Shown here: one piece after another, positions 1 through 5,245 of the stretch | How the letters are laid out: each line of letters begins with the position of its first letter | How positions within the stretch are numbered: position 1 is the first letter of the stretch | The notes under the pieces: generated by a model | Seen by the model: the letters and a program-made list of their open reading frames with translations, nothing else | Database searches by the model: none | What the model was told of the DNA's origin: nothing | Translations under genes and position numbers: made by a program | Assembly (NCBI GenBank): GCA_027460605.1 | Contig: JAPZAN010000006.1 | Span: 1 to 5,393 of the forward strand | From: Candidatus Methanoperedens sp. | Lineage (GTDB): Archaea > Halobacteriota > Methanosarcinia > Methanosarcinales > Methanoperedenaceae | DNA: 5,393 nt | Reading direction: 5' to 3'

Positions 1-1764
1 GGTCCCGGATTCGATAAGAGGAGTATCGAGCAGCGCCCCGATTAACTTTGACAACCGTTTTGAATTTCTTAGGATTATCTCAGCCTTGTGCCGCTGTTCT
101 TCGGCCAGATTCCCTTCGAGCATCAATTCGGTGTATCCGATAACGGATGTAAGCGGCGTCCTGAGTTCATGTGATATATTAGAAAGGAAATTGTCTTTCA
201 TCCTGAAAAGTTCCTGCAGTTTTGAATATGTGAGTTTGAGTTCCTCATACGAATCTTTTAATTCTTCTTCAAGTTTTTTGTGCCCTGATACATCAGTGAT
301 GACGGTTATGATTTTTTCGACATTGCCATTTTTATCCTTGATTGGTATTTTGCTGGTGTTCGTGTAAATTACTTCGTCATAATGTTGCGTTTTCTCCTCG
401 CTCAGTAAAATCTCTCCCGTTTTGATAACATGTTCATATTCCATATCGACATGCTTTTCTTTCAGGAAGGGGAAAACTTCATAAAGATTTTTGTTTATTA
501 CCAGCTCTTTTTTGATCCTGCCTTTGCCGAGTCTTATCAGTTCATCATTAACAGTGAGGATATTCATGTCTTTATCAACGACATGGATTGCCAGATTGAC
601 ATTATTCAGAATTTCTTCGTTAAATTCCTTCAAGTACTTGATGTTTTTATTAAAAGCAATATTTTCTTCTTCAAGCACTTTTTGCTGTGTTACATCCCTT
701 AATACTAAAATTATGTTTGTGATGTCTTTCTTATCAAGAAACGGCGATGCATTTATTTCGAAAATTTTTTTTGTCCCTTTGATACTTGCCTCATGCATGA
801 ATCTCAACGGTTTCTTTGTTTGAAGCAATTTTTTGACAGGACATTCTTCTGTCATGTATTGCGCTTTATCCCCGAAGACCATTTCATGACACGTTTTTCC
901 TATGACACGTTCTTCGTTCAGACCCAATAACTTCAGGAATGATTTATTTACCTTTACAATTTCATGGTCGCTATTGACAACGAATATCCCGTCATCAATA
1001 TTGTCAAACAATGTTTCAAGATAATTCTCAGCAGCCTCGGTTTGTTCTTTTGAAGCTATGATATCCTTGATTTTCTGGTTAAGGTTCAAAGCCATGTCAT
1101 TAAATGTCCGGGCAAGCTCGCCAAGCTCATCGCCTGTGCTTATATCTATTTTCTGGTCAAGTACACCCTTATTTATCCTGTTTGCTCCTTCAGTAAGTTT
1201 TGATATCGGTTCTGTCAGTCTTTTCCCGGTCATGTATGAAAAAATACCTCCGATAACCAGTGCAGACACCGCTAACAGAAGAAGCCTTCTTGAAGCTTCA
1301 AATATCTGCGCCCGTACCCCATTTTCAGTTAAACCCACATGAATATAGCCAATATTTTTAAAAACAGGGGCATTAAATTCATGTATGATTCCAGTTTCCG
1401 TATCAAATACAGATTCTTTCAGGGTATTAGAGGGTTTGGTCATATTTTGAAGCGCTTTTGGGAATCCTTTATCAAAAGTATGCACCAGCACTATACCCTC
1501 GGAATCGGTAAGATAAATATATTCAACATCTGGATAGTTTTTCTTCACATTGTCAAAAGTATCCCTGATACCTACCAGGTCATTTAAAAGCAATGGATTT
1601 GTGACATCCTGCGCCAGGTCTTTGGCGAGCAGAAATCCCTTATCACGGAAGTCGCCTTCGATTATGCCTGTCTGGATATCCTGGATAACCAGATAAGACC
1701 CTGTTATAATCAAGAATATTATAAACATTGTCGAAATAATAATCCTGGAGCGTAGGGTTGTCAT
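1..1764 (-). CDS. Membrane PAS-domain sensor histidine kinase, C-terminus beyond window edge
   Basis: I translated 588 codons without a stop from the ATG at 1764 to the window edge. In order: a membrane helix (residues about 8-28); an extracytoplasmic Cache-like sensor region (about 30-155) containing YIYLTDSEGIVLVH; a second helix (about 160-178); HAMP (about 180-235, with EPISKL and GDELGELARTFNDM); PAS 1 (about 245-360); PAS 2 (about 383-495); a coiled-coil linker; and a HisKA domain with H-box SHELRTPL, phospho-acceptor His532. The ATP-binding domain would lie beyond coordinate 1. The protein should autophosphorylate and pass phosphate to a response regulator not seen here. The start overlaps the preceding ORF's stop as ATGA, with GAGGA about 10 nt upstream as ribosome site. 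Its first 36 codons lie in the 311-bp duplication, the other copy being the N-terminus of the chimeric ORF. Family and domain order are clear; the ligand is unknown. Confidence 0.93.
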   Translation of the reverse strand, partial: MTTLRSRIIISTMFIIFLIITGSYLVIQDIQTGIIEGDFRDKGFLLAKDLAQDVTNPLLLNDLVGIRDTFDNVKKNYPDVEYIYLTDSEGIVLVHTFDKGFPKALQNMTKPSNTLKESVFDTETGIIHEFNAPVFKNIGYIHVGLTENGVRAQIFEASRRLLLLAVSALVIGGIFSYMTGKRLTEPISKLTEGANRINKGVLDQKIDISTGDELGELARTFNDMALNLNQKIKDIIASKEQTEAAENYLETLFDNIDDGIFVVNSDHEIVKVNKSFLKLLGLNEERVIGKTCHEMVFGDKAQYMTEECPVKKLLQTKKPLRFMHEASIKGTKKIFEINASPFLDKKDITNIILVLRDVTQQKVLEEENIAFNKNIKYLKEFNEEILNNVNLAIHVVDKDMNILTVNDELIRLGKGRIKKELVINKNLYEVFPFLKEKHVDMEYEHVIKTGEILLSEEKTQHYDEVIYTNTSKIPIKDKNGNVEKIITVITDVSGHKKLEEELKDSYEELKLTYSKLQELFRMKDNFLSNISHELRTPLTSVIGYTELMLEGNLAEEQRHKAEIILRNSKRLSKLIGALLDTPLIESGT

Positions 1765-1971
1765 TGGACTTTTTTCCTCATTTCTCTTATGGAATCATAG
1801 GCATTATCGTTTATATTCACAAATTTATCGATCATGATTTTGGAGAGAATTATTTTACCTTCTTCATCCTTATCCATTTTCAGGAAAATATCTTTTAGCC
1901 TTTCTTCCAGGAACGGGTCGATATCCTTTGAAACTACAACGGGTGGGATTCCAAAAGGCGGCGAAACTTCA
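1661..1971. repeat. 311-bp tandem duplication, copy A
   Basis: This unit begins inside kinase codon 35-36 and ends at the equivalent of PhnD-like codon 239. It aligns with 1972-2282 base for base at a constant offset of 311 without indels; I count about 13-14 mismatches. It supplies the real kinase N-terminus and the C-terminal part of the chimeric ORF. Confidence 0.95.
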
Positions 1972-2075
1972 ATTATGCCTCTCTGGATATCCTGGATAAC
2001 CAGATAAGACCCTGTTATAATCAGGAATATTATAAACATTGTCGAAATAATAATCCTGGAGCGTAAGGTTGCCAT
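1761..2075 (-). CDS. Chimeric ORF: kinase membrane helix fused to PhnD-like C-terminal lobe
   Basis: This 104-residue ORF was created by the tandem duplication. Residues 1-36 match the kinase N-terminus downstream except for T2A and T32R, and include the whole first membrane helix. Residues 37-103 match residues 239-305 of the PhnD-like protein with three changes (I to V, N to D, M to I). Its end reads GTC CAA TGA where the parent gene reads GTC TAA, so it gains one Gln and stops on a TGA overlapping the kinase ATG. Its own ATG shares one base with the stop of the PhnD-like gene and carries a copy of the kinase ribosome site. If translated, it should be an N-in, C-out membrane protein displaying about 67 residues of binding-protein fold outside the cell, where that fold belongs. 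It may instead be only a coupling relay. Whether it makes a stable product is unknown. Confidence 0.6.
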   Translation of the reverse strand: MATLRSRIIISTMFIIFLIITGSYLVIQDIQRGIIEVSPPFGIPPVVVSKDIDPFLEERLKDIFLKMDKDEEGKIILSKIMIDKFVNINDNAYDSIREMRKKVQ

Positions 2076-2282
2076 TAGACTTTTTTCCTCATTTCTCTTA
2101 TGGAATCATAGGCATTATCATTTATATTCACAAATTTATCGATCATGATTTTGGAGAGAATCATTTTACCTTCTTCATCCTTATCCATTTTCAAGAAAAT
2201 ATCTTTAAGCCTTTCTTCCAGGAACGGGTCGATATTCTTTGAAACTACCACAGGTGGGATTCCAAAAGGCGGCGAAATTTCT
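1972..2282. repeat. 311-bp tandem duplication, copy B
   Basis: The directly adjacent second copy supplies the real C-terminus of the PhnD-like protein and the kinase-derived N-terminus of the chimeric ORF. TTCNATTA occurs at the outer ends and at the join (1657, 1968 and 2279), exactly 311 bases apart. Confidence 0.95.
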
Positions 2283-2992
2283 ATTACCCTTGTGTTTGAT
2301 ACAATGTCAGGTTTAGTATTTTTCATATATTCATATACAAGGCTGCTCACCGCTGCGCCGTCTGCCAATTCCCCGGCTACTGCGATGATGGAATAATCCT
2401 GGCTGTAGGTGTAAAAATAATTACTCCTGCCTTTTTCATCAAATCCAAAAAAAGAATCAGGGGTTTCATTGATGAGGGAAAGTCTATACGTAGGGTAAAG
2501 TTTGCCTGAATTTGATAACAGGTCTGAGAAAGCAAATTTTTTGCCCCGCAAATCCGTGATGTTATTATATGTACTGTTTTTTGGAACAATGATATATGAG
2601 TTATATGTCGTTCTTCCATTTATTTTGGGAGCCACAAGGAGTTTCATCCCGAATTCTTCATTGCCAGCGATATATGCCCCGCTGTCTACGAAAGAAAAAT
2701 CTATCTGCTTATTCTTTATTAAGTCGTTTACTTCCTTGGAGCTGCGCCTCTGTACGATTTTTATAGGCCCGCCCAATTTTCTGGAAACATATCCGGTCAA
2801 TTCTTCATAGTAAACATAGGATTCTTTAGGGGAAACGCCCGAAGCAAAAGCAACTTTTAGAGACGTGTCATTTTCCCTGGAATTGGGTTCTTGAACTATG
2901 CTCAGGTTGACTTTCGCTGGTTTTTCAATACAACCCGGTAATACTAAAGTAAGAATAATCAAAATAAAAAAAATAAAATATATCTTTTTCAT
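2075..2992 (-). CDS. PhnD-like substrate-binding lipoprotein (phosphate/phosphonate-type family)
   Basis: A 305-residue protein of about normal length for PhnD-type periplasmic binding proteins. Residues 1-20 are a signal peptide (KK then a hydrophobic stretch) ending in lipobox-like LPGC, so Cys21 is probably lipidated and the protein anchored outside the cell membrane. Family features that I recognise: VAFASGVSPKE (47-57), PKINGRTTYNSYIIVPKNS (122-140), DLRGKKFAFSD (147-157), the SNSG ligand loop (160-163), DGAAV (211-215) and PPFGIPPVVVS (241-251). No permease or transport ATPase gene is nearby; instead it sits between small membrane proteins and a histidine kinase, which suggests a sensory partner and not a transporter subunit. 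That role is inferred, and the ligand need not be a phosphonate. It overlaps the upstream gene by ATGA. Its last 67 codons are duplicated downstream. Confidence 0.88.
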   Translation of the reverse strand: MKKIYFIFFILIILTLVLPGCIEKPAKVNLSIVQEPNSRENDTSLKVAFASGVSPKESYVYYEELTGYVSRKLGGPIKIVQRRSSKEVNDLIKNKQIDFSFVDSGAYIAGNEEFGMKLLVAPKINGRTTYNSYIIVPKNSTYNNITDLRGKKFAFSDLLSNSGKLYPTYRLSLINETPDSFFGFDEKGRSNYFYTYSQDYSIIAVAGELADGAAVSSLVYEYMKNTKPDIVSNTRVIEISPPFGIPPVVVSKNIDPFLEERLKDIFLKMDKDEEGKMILSKIMIDKFVNINDNAYDSIREMRKKV

Positions 2993-3309
2993 GAATTGGA
3001 CTTCTTAATAAGTTCCTTGATTAACCATCCCCAGTATTTTATTGTAGCGATTAAACCGAAAGTAATCCCTGTTGCAAAAAAAATATTCCCAACTAAATGG
3101 GTTTTTTGAAAAGTTTCAAAAGATAATGCCATTATGATAGAACCCAGTAACATGAAGAACATGCCTATATGATATAGATAATAGTATTTTTTAATCCCCA
3201 TTACTTCACCCAATCGTTTACTGAGAATACTTAAAAAATAAAGTACCAAAGTAAACATAATAATCTCAAAAGAACTACCTAATCTTAACAAATCAAAAAA
3301 TACGCTCAT
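2989..3309 (-). CDS. Small three-helix membrane protein, second of a paralogous pair
   Basis: I do not recognise a named family. The 106-residue protein has three predicted membrane helices at about 15-30, 46-64 and 72-96, a basic stretch between the first two (KRLGEVMGIKK) and a basic C-terminus ending KELIKKSNS. The motif KKYYYLY (40-46) opens the second helix, and the same element (KTYYYFY) sits at the same place in the preceding gene product, so the two look like diverged duplicates that could pair in the membrane. AGG lies six bases before the ATG as a modest ribosome site. It overlaps the upstream gene and the PhnD-like gene by four bases each (ATGA), which ties it to the lipoprotein and kinase. 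A role as membrane scaffold or signal relay for them is inference only. Confidence 0.75.
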   Translation of the reverse strand: MSVFFDLLRLGSSFEIIMFTLVLYFLSILSKRLGEVMGIKKYYYLYHIGMFFMLLGSIIMALSFETFQKTHLVGNIFFATGITFGLIATIKYWGWLIKELIKKSNS

Positions 3310-3581
3310 TTTATACCTACCATTTTTCTATACAGGTAAAAACTTACAAGAAAAGAGCTGAGTGCGCCAGACAATTCTATCGACTCGTGTAAAAGCCTGT
3401 TAGTAGCAAACAATTCAGTCGATGCTGCAAGAAGAACAAGTATCGGAACTATATAGAAATAATAATATGTTTTTACGTTGAATTTCTTTTGATAAAACAT
3501 GGCTATTGCAGTTATGAAAATCATAATGAAACTTGCTGCAGCCCATGAATATATATCAATAATGCCTTGTATATCTATCAT
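3306..3581 (-). CDS. Small three-helix membrane protein, first of a paralogous pair
   Basis: An unrecognised 91-residue protein with three predicted membrane helices at about 12-30, 42-58 and 70-87. Lysines after helix 1 (QKKFNVK) and after helix 3 (YRKMVGIK) would, by the positive-inside rule, suit an N-out, C-in or mixed topology. Helix 2 starts with KTYYYFY (37-43), shared in position and pattern with KKYYYLY of the next gene product. The stop overlaps the next ATG as ATGA. The ATG has no clear ribosome site and lies nine bases after the TAA (3593-3591) that ends the out-of-frame KaiC tail, so it was probably translated by coupling to a full-length KaiC-like gene. With the present early stop at 3685 that coupling would be stretched to about 100 bases. 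The next internal Met is residue 20, inside helix 1, so the start chosen is the reasonable one. Confidence 0.72.
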   Translation of the reverse strand: MIDIQGIIDIYSWAAASFIMIFITAIAMFYQKKFNVKTYYYFYIVPILVLLAASTELFATNRLLHESIELSGALSSFLVSFYLYRKMVGIK

Positions 3582-3590
3582 AGATAGAAG

Positions 3591-3689
3591 TTATTTTTTA
3601 AAAGCTTCAACGAAAGCTTCTACAGGTGTCTTTACTGGACTGCCGGATAAAATTCCTGAATATTCCATAAACTGCTGTGTTACCTCAAC
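3591..3689 (-). pseudogene. Out-of-frame C-terminal tail of the KaiC-like gene
   Basis: Read in the +1 frame relative to the KaiC-like ORF, 32 codons run from GTT at 3689 to the TAA at 3593-3591. They give VEVTQQFMEYSGIL followed by SGSPVKTPVEAFVEAFKK. The first half is a plausible continuation of domain 2 (it aligns in position with the segment before DGIIYL of domain 1). One fewer G in the tract at 3691-3693 would join the two frames. Even rejoined, the tail is too short: about 25 codons corresponding to the last core strands and the K-x-R-G element of domain 1 are absent, so an internal deletion between SGILS and GSPVK is likely. That the tail belongs to this gene is inference from frame, position and spacing to the next gene. 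Confidence 0.6.
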
Positions 3690-3696
3690 ACCCTCC
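3685..3696 (-). other. Frameshift site with SD-like GGAGGG before UGA
   Basis: On the minus strand GGAGGG (3696-3691) is followed directly by TGT TGA G. The TGA ends the KaiC-like ORF, and skipping one base opens the frame of the downstream tail. This could be a simple one-base insertion in the G tract, or, less likely, a programmed +1 shift of the release-factor-2 type, where an SD-like sequence sits just before a UGA stop. Confidence 0.5.
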
Positions 3697-4872
3697 TGTA
3701 AGATTCGAAGTCTCGTTTGTATAAATTGCAGTAATGTTTTGATTTTTTAAAAAATTGACTATGTTCTCCATATAGTTAGCTATCGGCATATACTGCGGCA
3801 GCATGTGTTGGAGTTTTGCCACCCCATCGAACAGCAGGCGTTTGGCTTTTACTTCCCGGATGGTTTCTTCCACCAGTCCTGCCAGGTTATGAATATCAAA
3901 TTCGAATGCTGAAATTATTTTAAGCATTTTTTTATTTTCATATTCATCCAGATTCCAACCAAACATTTTTGAATTTTCACGTATTTGCAGGGGTTCCTCT
4001 TCAAAGGAGATTATCACACCGGGTTCTTTTTTCAATAAGCCATCCACAATGAATTGTGTCCCGATTACCGTTTTGCCTGTTCCGCTGCTTCCTGAAATCA
4101 ATACGGCAGACCCGCGGTTATAGCCACCGCCGGTCATCTTATCCAATCCTTTTATTCCGGTGGATACCCGTTCTTTTAGTATAGACGTCCTCGCTGGCTT
4201 ATGTAATCTTGGGAATACCATAAATCCATCTTTTGTTATACCACATGAATGCATGCCACCCTGGAATTCCTGTCCTCTCATTTTGATAATATTAAGATAG
4301 CGAATATTATTCTCGTAAAAAGGTTCATTACTGAGATAGATAATACCGTCAACCAGATAGCTTAGAGCGCTTTTAATGAGTTCCTTCTCGGTAAACTCAC
4401 CCGTCAGTAAAACAAGGGAATTCCACCCTTTCATGCTTGCAAAAAAATCATAATAGAACTGGCGCTGTGCGTCTCCATCCAATCCATAAGCGAATACATT
4501 CACCGGGTCGATCGCAATCCTGTCCGGTTTAATCGATTCAATGTTCCTCTCTATTTCCTTAATAATGGCATCCGAACCTTTATGGATGATATCAATGTCG
4601 ATGGGCACATATTTGACATTGCCTTTACCGAGCAGTGAGATATTATAAAAAGAAAATTTGGACATGAAATTATTGATCATTGCTATGGGCTCGGAGAGTG
4701 CTGTGATGTACATGCAAACCTCTTCATTTTTTGCAGCATTGAACAAAGATTGCATTACGAAAGTGGTTTTGCCGGTCCCGGCTGTGCCTGCTATCAAAAT
4801 AACAGACGGTCGCAGGAATCCCCCTTCAATTATTTTATCAAGACCGTTTAATCCTGATGTTACCTGTTTCAT
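3685..4872 (-). CDS. Two-domain KaiC-like ATPase, C-terminus truncated by frameshift
   Basis: A 395-residue tandem KaiC/RadA-type ATPase; in archaea this family is thought to act as a hub in signal transduction. Domain 1 starts TSGLNGLDKIIEGG, with Walker A GTAGTGKT (29-36), Walker B RIAID (118-122) and the KMRG element (197-200). Domain 2 starts STGIKGLDKMTGGG, with Walker A GSSGTGKT (261-268), FEEEP (290-294) and Walker B RLLFD (345-349). In domain 1 the pair aligned with the catalytic glutamates reads Leu59-Ser60, so hydrolysis there is doubtful. Domain 2 ends at TNETSNLTGGC just after a core strand, so its last strands and trans-acting K-x-R-G element are missing; a coding tail continues in the +1 frame. 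Start: strong GAGGGGG seven bases before the ATG. It follows the roadblock gene by about 20 bases, a common partnership. The fold is certain; activity is doubtful. Confidence 0.88.
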   Translation of the reverse strand: MKQVTSGLNGLDKIIEGGFLRPSVILIAGTAGTGKTTFVMQSLFNAAKNEEVCMYITALSEPIAMINNFMSKFSFYNISLLGKGNVKYVPIDIDIIHKGSDAIIKEIERNIESIKPDRIAIDPVNVFAYGLDGDAQRQFYYDFFASMKGWNSLVLLTGEFTEKELIKSALSYLVDGIIYLSNEPFYENNIRYLNIIKMRGQEFQGGMHSCGITKDGFMVFPRLHKPARTSILKERVSTGIKGLDKMTGGGYNRGSAVLISGSSGTGKTVIGTQFIVDGLLKKEPGVIISFEEEPLQIRENSKMFGWNLDEYENKKMLKIISAFEFDIHNLAGLVEETIREVKAKRLLFDGVAKLQHMLPQYMPIANYMENIVNFLKNQNITAIYTNETSNLTGGC

Positions 4873-4879
4873 ATTATAA

Positions 4880-4886
4880 CCCCCTC
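4880..4886 (-). promoter_or_regulatory. Strong Shine-Dalgarno site of the KaiC-like gene
   Basis: GAGGGGG ends seven bases before the ATG at 4872, with spacer TTATAAT. It is the strongest ribosome site in the window and fixes the KaiC-like start. It lies in the short gap after the roadblock stop, so the gene can initiate independently of its broken neighbour. Confidence 0.75.
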
Positions 4887-4892
4887 ATGGTA

Positions 4893-5000
4893 TCAGCCCA
4901 GAACCAGCTTTATCTGTTCTGATGCCTTTGCCATCTCGATAAGGACCAATCCAAGACCTGCATCCGGTTTCGTCATGACCAACAGTAATGCTTTTGGTCC
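4893..5000 (-). pseudogene. Out-of-frame C-terminal remnant of the roadblock/LC7 gene
   Basis: In a different frame from the N-terminal ORF, GGA at 5000 opens 35 codons ending at TGA (4895-4893): GPKALLLVMTKPDAGLG then LVLIEMAKASEQIKLVLG. This is the usual last strand and last helix of roadblock/LC7 proteins. The N-terminal piece up to MIGAA (57 residues) plus this piece gives about 92 residues, some 25 short of a normal protein, and the total span (278 bases) is not a multiple of three. The join lies in GGCGCGGCGGACC (5008-4996); a GGCGC-type repeat in the ancestral gene could explain the deletion, which is inference because the lost sequence is not visible. Confidence 0.75.
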
Positions 5001-5170
5001 GCCGCGCCTATCATCGTCGCCGACATAGCTACAAATGTCTCAGCGTGCTGCTTTTTCGATATTGTTGAACTTATAAGTAACCCGTCCCTGCTTGCTACTG
5101 CTGATGCTTCCACACCCCCGATATTATTTATATCTTTTAAGATTTTCTCAAGCATTTCTGTTGTTGTCAT
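4973..5170 (-). CDS. Truncated roadblock/LC7 domain protein (N-terminal part)
   Basis: The 65-residue ORF begins like archaeal and bacterial roadblock/LC7 (MglB-like) proteins: an N-terminal helix (MLEKILKDINNI), then GVEASAVASRDGLLISS (strand, turn, strand) and the helix AETFVAMSATMIGAA (about 43-57). The last eight residues (DQKHYCWS) are out of frame. Full-length members are roughly 110-120 residues; here the middle strands, normally the part after MIGAA up to GPKALL, are missing and the remaining C-terminus sits in another frame (5000-4893). Roadblock proteins dimerise and regulate small GTPases or associate with KaiC-like ATPases, which fits the neighbour; the truncated form should not fold normally. 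AGGG with a six-base spacer precedes the ATG. It is first in the operon. Family identity is strong; this copy is most likely a pseudogene. Confidence 0.8.
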   Translation of the reverse strand: MTTTEMLEKILKDINNIGGVEASAVASRDGLLISSTISKKQHAETFVAMSATMIGAADQKHYCWS

Positions 5171-5208
5171 GGTTTACCCTGTTATTTTCAACCTGTATTA
5201 CCAACAAT

Positions 5209-5222
5209 TTAATTATACTTCC
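5209..5222 (-). promoter_or_regulatory. Candidate archaeal TATA box with purine-rich BRE
   Basis: Read on the minus strand, GGAAGTATAATTAA gives a TATA-like core (5217-5210) with purines just upstream, as archaeal BRE elements often have. A start site about 25 bases downstream would fall near 5190 and leave a leader of about 20 bases before the roadblock ATG. Placement is good, sequence match moderate. Confidence 0.35.
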
Positions 5223-5231
5223 ATCATTATC

Positions 5232-5245
5232 ATGATTGTAATCAT
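5232..5245. promoter_or_regulatory. Inverted repeat ATGATT-GT-AATCAT, possible operator
   Basis: Perfect six-base arms around a two-base spacer, located about 10 bases upstream of the candidate TATA box. Position and symmetry would suit a dimeric regulator, but short palindromes are common in AT-rich DNA. Confidence 0.25.

Noticed and set aside
86..1587. Several plus-strand open frames of 80-110 codons across this stretch
   Set aside because: They are antisense shadows of the kinase gene, which has continuous domain-level similarity on the minus strand.
1661..2282. Insertion sequence or integrated element as the cause of the repeat
   Set aside because: There is no transposase, terminal inverted repeat or target duplication; the unit consists only of the two neighbouring genes' ends.
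2145..2810. Plus-strand and alternative minus-frame ORFs over the PhnD-like gene
   Set aside because: Their sequences have no family likeness, and the 305-residue frame carries all the expected binding-protein motifs.
3599..3622. Hairpin TAGAAGCTT / AAGCTTTTA with a six-base loop, as a terminator between the KaiC tail and the membrane genes
   Set aside because: No T-run follows it on the transcribed strand (the sequence after it is A-rich), and it arises from the coding repeat EAFVEAF.
3591..3668. Separate 25-residue mini-gene starting at the ATG inside the KaiC tail
   Set aside because: It has no ribosome site at proper distance, and the frame continues upstream as a plausible KaiC continuation.
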